Source: JBOFCS01 sp051646185
GTDB taxonomy: Bacteria; Actinomycetota; Actinomycetes; Mycobacteriales; Mycobacteriaceae
Reading direction: 5' to 3'
DNA length: 10,630 nt
Assembly (NCBI GenBank): GCA_051646185.1
Contig: JBOFCS010000225.1
Location: forward strand, 1-10,630
This document shows, in pieces, positions 6,254-10,630 of this stretch. The notes under the pieces are model-generated. The model searched no databases. It saw nothing but the letters and a program-made list of their open reading frames with translations, and had not been told where the DNA came from. Made by a program: the position numbers and the translations under genes. Position 1 is the stretch's first letter. Every line of letters begins with the position of its first letter.

Positions 6254-6309
6254 CGGTCCAGGACCGCATAAGCCGAAAGAGCGGGGCCAAAACGCCCAGC
6301 AGCACTTCA
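6224..6309 (-). pseudogene. Degraded remnant of a degV 3' end
   Basis: This stretch aligns with the 3' end of the intact degV at 6856-6933. By eye about 59 of 73 aligned columns match, with a one-base gap. Both end in the same TAG. Read with the gap repaired, it gives FGPALSAY then GPGPLEGIVSACE, against FGPALSAHVGPGALGVIVSARE in the intact gene. A second indel seems to lie upstream near 6290, after which similarity fades. The match begins essentially at the degV stop codon, so the scar is the tail of a degV allele. The divergence shows it is not a fresh duplication. It overlaps, antisense, the last ten codons of the beta-helix gene. Confidence 0.75.
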
Positions 6310-6317
6310 TAATAAGA

Positions 6318-6677
6318 TTATTCTTTAGCAATATTTTGAAAGTTAAATATTATCGCAATGACTAGCAAAACTCCAGAAACACCGCCAAGAACGACACCCG
6401 ATTGCCAGCCGAAAGAATTAAGCTTCGCGCTCCACGCCACTCCATGAGCGGGGATACCAAGGGTAAGAACAAGATTGGTGGCTGTATACCATTTTTTGAA
6501 GAAAAATATTGCACCAACCACGGTAAGAGCTGAAATACCAATAAGTCCAGCAGCAAATTTGTATACAAATTCTTTCGCGCTGGAGCCCGATTGCGTCAGG
6601 AAAAGAAGTGGCGCTAGCCACATCGAACAAAACACATAGACAACAGCCGCTGGCTTTACTGCCGATGCTACATTCAT
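6318..6677 (-). CDS. Small membrane protein, unknown function
   Basis: The protein has 119 residues with about four hydrophobic segments (near 8-28, 39-60, 67-88 and 92-113), so it is probably an integral membrane protein. I do not recognise the family. An AGGA about nine bases before the ATG is a reasonable ribosome site. It lies alone between the degV remnant and the intact degV, convergent with the beta-helix gene, with a 181-bp AT-rich upstream region of its own. The base composition is more AT-rich than the housekeeping genes. It may be a passenger gene that arrived with the recombination event that left two degV tails. Confidence 0.7.
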   Translation of the reverse strand: MNVASAVKPAAVVYVFCSMWLAPLLFLTQSGSSAKEFVYKFAAGLIGISALTVVGAIFFFKKWYTATNLVLTLGIPAHGVAWSAKLNSFGWQSGVVLGGVSGVLLVIAIIFNFQNIAKE

Positions 6678-6858
6678 CAGTATATTCCTAATCTATCTGG
6701 GAAAATAGTGGAAGCACAGCAACACTGCAAATAACTTCTCATACTTCATTAGTCTAGTTCAGGAATAAGTAGAGTGAATCTTTTACACGTTAATAACACA
6801 ATAACTGTTAATAACAGAACTATCCCTTTGCAATGGCCACTCTATTGACCTTACTTCA
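6678..6858 (-). promoter_or_regulatory. AT-rich intergenic region with paired short palindromes
   Basis: This 181-bp stretch separates the degV stop from the membrane protein start and should hold the membrane gene's promoter. GTTAATAACA occurs at 6789-6798 and 6807-6816 as an exact 10-bp direct repeat, 18 bp apart. Each contains the 4-1-4 palindrome GTTA-A-TAAC. Two identical palindromic sites nearly two helical turns apart could be a regulator binding site. I see no strong hairpin-plus-T-tract terminator for degV here. Confidence 0.4.
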
Positions 6859-7692
6859 CTATTCACGCGCAGAAACAATAACACCTAACGCCCCTGGCCC
6901 CACATGAGCCGAAAGAGCAGGACCAAAGTCAGTCACAATAACCTCTCCCACCTCATCGACCCGGCTCCGCAATGTATCAACTAAATCCTCTGCTGCAGAA
7001 TCAGTTTCCTGATGATGAATAGCAATATCCACCGACTTTCCTATCGAATATTGCGCCACCGCATCAACTATTTTCGCCAAAGCTTTTGTTGCTGTGCGAG
7101 TTTTTTCTTTTAACACCAACTTGCCATCTACGATATGCAATACCGGCTTAATCGCCAATGCCGTGCCCAGCAACGCTGCCGCAGTACCAATACGTCCACC
7201 TCGGCGCAAATTATCTAAACTATTCACTAAGATTAAACATCTTGTTCGGCTTGAAATATCAACAGCCACATCATAAACCCCACGTAAATCCACACCGGTC
7301 GCAGCGGCACGCGCGGCTGCCAATACTGAAAAACCAAGGCCCATCCCTGCCGATAACGAATCCACAACCCTAACCTTGGCGCCCAAAGGAAGCGCAGCTT
7401 GCCTGCCAGCATCCCAGGTGCTGGAAAGATGACGCGACAGATGCACAGCAAGCACCCCGTCACCCGCACTGAGCTCCAAGGCACGCTCATAGGCCTGCCG
7501 AAGTTCCGCCTGGGAAGCACCGGCTGTGGTGACTGTTGCTCCTTTCGCTAAGTCTTGAGGAAAATCATCGATATCCTCACGAACATCTTTACCGTCCACT
7601 AAAATATGCAGCGGCACTTGACTGATACCAAGTTCCGATCGCAAAGCAACGGGTAACCTCGCCGAGGAATCAGTGACAACAACAACCGACAT
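6859..7692 (-). CDS. DegV family fatty-acid-binding protein
   Basis: The protein has 277 residues, the usual DegV length. The N-terminus VVVVTDSSARLP holds the conserved TDSSA motif. It is followed by VPLHILVDGK, the TTAGAS block (S/T-rich loop that contacts the fatty-acid carboxylate), VLAVHLSRHLSSTW and VVDSLSAGMGLGF, and it ends GPGALGVIV. DegV/FakB proteins bind a fatty acid in a deep pocket. In Firmicutes they present it to the FakA kinase; whether this one has a kinase partner is not visible. A good ribosome site (AAAGAGG, seven bases before the ATG) supports the start. It lies 3 bp after the octanoyltransferase gene, so it is probably the last gene of the nadD operon. Its 3' end is also found as a diverged remnant 635 bp to the left. 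Confidence 0.92.
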   Translation of the reverse strand: MSVVVVTDSSARLPVALRSELGISQVPLHILVDGKDVREDIDDFPQDLAKGATVTTAGASQAELRQAYERALELSAGDGVLAVHLSRHLSSTWDAGRQAALPLGAKVRVVDSLSAGMGLGFSVLAAARAAATGVDLRGVYDVAVDISSRTRCLILVNSLDNLRRGGRIGTAAALLGTALAIKPVLHIVDGKLVLKEKTRTATKALAKIVDAVAQYSIGKSVDIAIHHQETDSAAEDLVDTLRSRVDEVGEVIVTDFGPALSAHVGPGALGVIVSARE

Positions 7693-7695
7693 CAG

Positions 7696-8460
7696 CTAGC
7701 CTCTTTCCACGTCACTATTGACTTCGCCAGCACCAACCACAATCCCCCGCAAGACCTCAATCATTACCTTTGCCACAGCTTCATGAGCAGGAAAACCCCA
7801 ATGAATACCATCAGGATTGCCCTGACCGGAAAAAATGTTTTCCGAAACAGCAGCTGCTACATCCACCACCGGCAACTGACGCTGAGCCGCCCACCCTGCT
7901 ATCGCAGCCTCGGTGGCAGGGCGGCCAGAATGCACTTTTGCGTATGCCTCACTAATATGCACTGGCGGCAATGTGGCAATAACCGGCAGCTCTGGACGCA
8001 TATATTCCAATGCCGCACGCGAGCTTTCCAGGTATTCTGCAGTCAATTTGGCTGGCAAAGCAACCGGCCAACCCAGTGGAGCTAACCGCGGCTGTAACCA
8101 GCTATATGCTTCCCGAACCATCCGACGTAACCGAGGCGGACGTATATAACGAATAGTTTCGCGCAAAGCTGTCGGCAGTGGGGAAGGTAAAGAATCCATA
8201 CCTCCCACCGCAAAAATCACAGCACCCGCCTTTGGCACCGCCGCCCAAATCCGCGGATCCTGGGTTAATGCCCACCATAAATCTCGGCTAGTCCAACCAA
8301 CTCTAGCGATCAGCTCTACATCCCAATTAAGCTCTTGAGCAACAAGATTAGGCCAAATTTTGGGATGATCAGCTGGCAACCCACCCTTAGGCCCATAGTA
8401 AGCCAACGAGTCAGCTATCACAATAAGAATAGGTTTTTCTTTAGCTATCTCAGAGCACAT
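7696..8460 (-). CDS. octT: SGNH hydrolase fold protein, OctT-like diglucosylglycerate octanoyltransferase
   Basis: The protein has 254 residues from the second of two adjacent ATGs, chosen because AGGTGG lies six bases upstream. The start overlaps the end of gpgP by about 11 bases. The catalytic Ser is in ADSLAYYG near the N-terminus, and the C-terminal D-x-x-H pair is in GNPDGIHWGFPAHEAVA. Between them are AVGGMDSLPS and ATLPPVH blocks as in SGNH/GDSL enzymes. Position next to gpgP and likeness to the mycobacterial family point to OctT, which adds octanoate to diglucosylglycerate in methylglucose lipopolysaccharide synthesis. The first block reads ADS rather than the usual GDS. The enzyme name rests on synteny and general family likeness, so the octanoyl specificity is less sure than the fold. 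Confidence 0.82.
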   Translation of the reverse strand: MCSEIAKEKPILIVIADSLAYYGPKGGLPADHPKIWPNLVAQELNWDVELIARVGWTSRDLWWALTQDPRIWAAVPKAGAVIFAVGGMDSLPSPLPTALRETIRYIRPPRLRRMVREAYSWLQPRLAPLGWPVALPAKLTAEYLESSRAALEYMRPELPVIATLPPVHISEAYAKVHSGRPATEAAIAGWAAQRQLPVVDVAAAVSENIFSGQGNPDGIHWGFPAHEAVAKVMIEVLRGIVVGAGEVNSDVERG

Positions 8461-9109
8461 CATTAGCCACCTGAGCAGAAGCGTTCCATACATCTAGCCG
8501 CCAGACCAACGATTGCCCCACTTCATGGCCGCTAAGCTGCACCCAACTGGCATTTCCTAGTCCACCAAGTGCTGGCCAACTGTGAATCTCAAGACCTAAC
8601 AATGCTGCGGTAAGCGCAGCAATCAACCCGCCGTGGGCAACCAATACCACTGGTCCATCACTGTTTTCCTCAGTTCCCCAGCTAGGGTATCGAGCCAGAA
8701 GCTCAGTGACCACCGGGGTACTTCGATGAGCAACATCAATGCGACTTTCCCCACCATGCGGGGCCATCGTTGCATCATCACGCCAGGCAATTCGAGCCCC
8801 AGGAGCAAGCTGATCAACTTCCAGGTGAGTTTTTCCTTGCCAGTCTCCCAAATGGGTTTCTCGCAGGCGCTGGTCTAATTCCACAGTCACCCCACAGCGG
8901 TCGGCCAAGGCAATAGCAGTATCAGCTGCTCGACGCAGATCAGAGGACACAATGGCTATCGGCTGACGGCTCGCCAAAATCTCGCCGGCGGCCACGGCTT
9001 GTTGGCGGCCCAACGCAGAAAGGTCGGTATCAAGCTGCCCCTGCATTCGGCTATCGGCGTTATATTCGGTCTGTCCATGCCGCAGCAATACCAACCGCTT
9101 AATGCTCAC
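8450..9109 (-). CDS. gpgP: Glucosyl-3-phosphoglycerate phosphatase (histidine phosphatase family)
   Basis: The protein has 219 residues. The phosphohistidine motif is LLRHGQTEYN (H11), followed by SRMQGQLDTDLSALG, Arg in SSDLRRA (R59/R60), the acid in LRETHLGDWQG (E84) and the second His in LVAHGG (H159). This is a full histidine-phosphatase active site. The SRMQGQLDT block closely resembles the mycobacterial GpgP (Rv2419c type), which dephosphorylates glucosyl-3-phosphoglycerate in the path to methylglucose lipopolysaccharides. The neighbouring OctT-like gene fits the same pathway. A GTG start overlaps the TGA of rsfS (GTGA), so the two are probably coupled. Databases may label it simply phosphoglycerate mutase. 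Confidence 0.9.
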   Translation of the reverse strand: MSIKRLVLLRHGQTEYNADSRMQGQLDTDLSALGRQQAVAAGEILASRQPIAIVSSDLRRAADTAIALADRCGVTVELDQRLRETHLGDWQGKTHLEVDQLAPGARIAWRDDATMAPHGGESRIDVAHRSTPVVTELLARYPSWGTEENSDGPVVLVAHGGLIAALTAALLGLEIHSWPALGGLGNASWVQLSGHEVGQSLVWRLDVWNASAQVANDVL

Positions 9110-9543
9110 TCCGGCAATTCCTGCTCAGCATCCCCGTCCTGCTCTGGGTCAATATGATCAAGTCCGTAACGGGTGGAAGGAGCCTCAACTCCTTCTATGG
9201 CAATCGTGGGACAGTCTTTCCACAACCGCTCTAAAGCATAAAAATTGCGTTCGTCGTTGTGCTGGATATGAATAACAATGTCGACGTAATCAAGCAAAGT
9301 CCAGCGCCCCTCACGGGTACCTTCCCGGCGAACCGGCTTGTGCCCAGCTTCACGAAGTTTTTCTTCAACTTCATCAACAATGGCATTAACTTGCCGCTCG
9401 TTAGCTGCTGAAGCAATCACAAAACAATCGGTGATGTACAACTGCTCAGAAACATCGAGAACAACCACATCCGATGCCAACTTGTCGGCAGCGGCATGCG
9501 CTGCAATCTGGGCCATCGTCACTGCAGCTTCGGATGCGCTCAC
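9106..9543 (-). CDS. rsfS: Ribosome silencing factor RsfS
   Basis: The protein has 145 residues from the GTG at 9541-9543. I chose this over a GTG three codons earlier (9552) because AAGGAG lies eight bases upstream of it, whereas it abuts the earlier one. The RsfS/DUF143 domain spans most of the protein: VVLDVSEQLYITDCFVIASAANERQVNAI, then EGTREGRWTLLDYVDIVIHIQ and NFYALERLWKDCP. RsfS binds ribosomal protein uL14 on the 50S subunit and blocks subunit joining when nutrients are scarce. The acidic tail (DPEQDGDAEQELPE) is variable in the family. It follows nadD, a very common pairing in bacteria. Confidence 0.95.
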   Translation of the reverse strand: MSASEAAVTMAQIAAHAAADKLASDVVVLDVSEQLYITDCFVIASAANERQVNAIVDEVEEKLREAGHKPVRREGTREGRWTLLDYVDIVIHIQHNDERNFYALERLWKDCPTIAIEGVEAPSTRYGLDHIDPEQDGDAEQELPE

Positions 9544-9592
9544 GCGGTCCACTCCTTGAGGTTGTTAGTTATCGGGATAATTCTTACCTTAG

Positions 9593-9624
9593 TCGCACGG
9601 TGTTCTTATGAGATTACCGTGCGA
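9593..9624 (-). other. 9-bp stem-loop across the nadD stop codon
   Basis: TCGCACGGT (9593-9601) pairs perfectly with ACCGTGCGA (9616-9624) around a 14-base loop that contains the nadD TAA. It lies between nadD and rsfS. No T-tract follows on the minus strand, so it is not a standard intrinsic terminator. It may be an RNA processing, stability or partial attenuation element. Confidence 0.4.
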
Positions 9625-10301
9625 TCAGGAGCTGGCCCAGACACCGTGATTGCCCCATCCTCACGAACTGCACCATCTGGGCGGTAGAGATCGCGTTTGG
9701 AAACATACTGTACGACTCCATCAGGGACGAGGTACCACACTGGACGATTTTTCTCCGCTCGCTCTCGGCAATCCGTGGAAGATATTGCTAAAGCAGGTAT
9801 TTCCACTAAAGTTAGAGCATCAGTGGGCATCGCAGAAAGAAACTGCTCCAGATGATCCGAACCCAATTCGTAGCCAGGACGACTTACCCCTACAAATTTC
9901 GCTAAAGCAAACATTTCCTCCCAGTTCTGCCAGGACAAAATGGAGGCGAGCGCATCGGCACCAGTAATAAAAAATAGTTCCGCATCTTGGTGCTGACGTC
10001 GTAAATCACGCAAAGTATCAACTGTGTACGTGACACCTTCACGGTCAATATCCACCCGACTCACCGAAAACCTGGGGTTTGAGGCTGTAGCAATTACGGT
10101 CATCAGATACCGGTCTTCCGCCGGGCTCACCAACTTGCCGTCTTTTTGCCAAGGTCGACCAGTAGGCACAAAAATCACTTCGTCCAGGGAAAACCGATCT
10201 GCGACCTCGCTGGCAGCCACCAAATGCCCATGATGAATCGGATCAAAGGTGCCACCCATGACCCCTAACCGTCGGGCCTGCACCCCAGGCTTCGACGGCA
10301 A
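9606..10301 (-). CDS. nadD: Nicotinate-nucleotide adenylyltransferase NadD
   Basis: The protein has 231 residues from a TTG at 10299-10301. GVMGGTFDPIHHGHLVAASE near the N-terminus contains the nucleotidyltransferase HxGH motif. FVPTGRPWQK and DRYLMTVIATASNPRF follow, then FITGADAL, the FVGVSRPGYE block and the ISSTDCRER (ISSTxxR) motif. This enzyme joins nicotinate mononucleotide and ATP to make deamido-NAD in NAD synthesis. The start is uncertain. The TTG has GGAG six bases upstream and gives the short N-terminus I expect in corynebacterial NadD. GTGs at 10313 and 10325 are alternatives. The frame stays open further upstream, but that overlaps the VWA gene and lacks NadD-like sequence. Confidence 0.93.
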   Translation of the reverse strand: MPSKPGVQARRLGVMGGTFDPIHHGHLVAASEVADRFSLDEVIFVPTGRPWQKDGKLVSPAEDRYLMTVIATASNPRFSVSRVDIDREGVTYTVDTLRDLRRQHQDAELFFITGADALASILSWQNWEEMFALAKFVGVSRPGYELGSDHLEQFLSAMPTDALTLVEIPALAISSTDCRERAEKNRPVWYLVPDGVVQYVSKRDLYRPDGAVREDGAITVSGPAPDRTVIS

Positions 10302-10344
10302 GGAGCGCTCCACTTCTTTGTCCACAATCGCTGAGCTTACCTGG

Positions 10345-10630
10345 CTAAACAGGCAGCAGACCCGAGACCACGTCCGCAAGCTGCCCAGCGGAACGGCATT
10401 CATGCATGGTGATGGCCTCGCTATACCGCAATGCTGCCGAATCTCCTGCACCCCAATGCGCAATTGGTTCGGGGTTTAGCCAATGCGCGTGCTTGACCGC
10501 TGACACCATCTCCGTGAGCGCTGCCAGATTTGCATCCCGATAGTTATTCCGACCATCACCAAGGATGAGTAAAGAGCTACGAGTAGTCAGCGTAGTGCTG
10601 TAGCTATCAAGGAAGGAAGCAAAGGCATTG
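10345..10630 (-). CDS. VWA-domain (CoxE-like) protein, C-terminal end
   Basis: I translated this frame by hand. It is open from the right edge to a TAG at 10345-10347, giving about 95 residues. SLLILGDGRNNYRD, then HAHWLNPEPIAHWGAGDSAALRY and a final DVVSGLLPV are the conserved C-terminal blocks of VWA_CoxE-type proteins (a von Willebrand factor A fold lacking a transmembrane segment at this end). In other bacteria these work with MoxR-type AAA ATPases as metal-dependent assembly factors. The partner is not visible here and the N-terminus is outside the window. It ends about 20-45 bp before nadD, depending on the nadD start, and probably belongs to the same transcript. Confidence 0.82.
   Translation of the reverse strand, partial: NAFASFLDSYSTTLTTRSSLLILGDGRNNYRDANLAALTEMVSAVKHAHWLNPEPIAHWGAGDSAALRYSEAITMHECRSAGQLADVVSGLLPV

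Noticed and set aside
6254..6266. CGGTCC-A-GGACCG palindrome after the beta-helix gene as a terminator
   Set aside because: A one-base loop cannot form a hairpin and no T-tract follows. It lies within the degV remnant and has arisen by drift there.
10302..10463. Long N-terminal extension of NadD
   Set aside because: It would overlap the end of the VWA gene in another frame and its residues do not resemble NadD, whose family starts shortly before the GxMGGTFDP motif.
1..10630. Transposase, integrase, tRNA or attachment-site remnants around the island
   Set aside because: I found no transposase or integrase frame, no tRNA-like sequence and no terminal inverted repeats. The degV tail duplication is the only boundary signal visible.

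Overview
The window looks like a chromosomal segment of a Corynebacterium or close relative (Actinobacteria). The evidence is the tight leftward run of a VWA/CoxE-like gene, nadD, rsfS, gpgP (glucosyl-3-phosphoglycerate phosphatase), an OctT-like SGNH octanoyltransferase and degV, followed further left by comEA and comEC. To my knowledge this is a conserved corynebacterial/mycobacterial neighbourhood. GC content looks moderate, near 50% by eye. The species cannot be named from the sequence alone.

Right part (about 6859-10630, minus strand): the housekeeping block. The C-terminus of a VWA (CoxE-type) protein enters at the right edge. It is followed by nadD (NAD synthesis), rsfS (ribosome silencing factor), gpgP and octT (methylglucose lipopolysaccharide precursor metabolism) and degV (fatty-acid-binding protein). 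Most are separated by 4 to 14-base overlaps or very short gaps, so they read as one operon. Left part (1-1257, minus strand): comEA, whose stop overlaps the GTG start of comEC, which runs off the left edge.

Middle part (about 1365-6677): an accessory block that separates degV from comEA. It carries a leftward type VII (ESX/WXG100) polymorphic-toxin cassette with nearly zero spacing. In order these are a small unrecognised globular protein, two WXG100 proteins, a large toxin carrier, a PD-(D/E)XK nuclease toxin domain of the Tox-REase-7 type, and a HEAT-like protein placed where the immunity protein is expected. A lysophospholipid acyltransferase gene follows. The carrier and the nuclease domain lie in different reading frames. 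The break maps to a short homopolymer (T5 on the + strand, 3020-3024), so the toxin is either inactivated, switched, or mis-sequenced there. Divergent from this operon is a right-handed beta-helix (pentapeptide-like) protein gene. A perfect 21-bp palindrome lies between the two divergent starts and is a good operator candidate.

The clearest sign of how the island arose is a degraded second copy of the 3' end of degV at about 6224-6309, roughly 80% identical by eye to the tail of the intact degV. It sits antisense to, and supplies, the last ten codons of the beta-helix gene. A small four-helix membrane protein gene lies between this scar and the intact degV. The 3' end of degV therefore looks like the recombination boundary of the accessory block.
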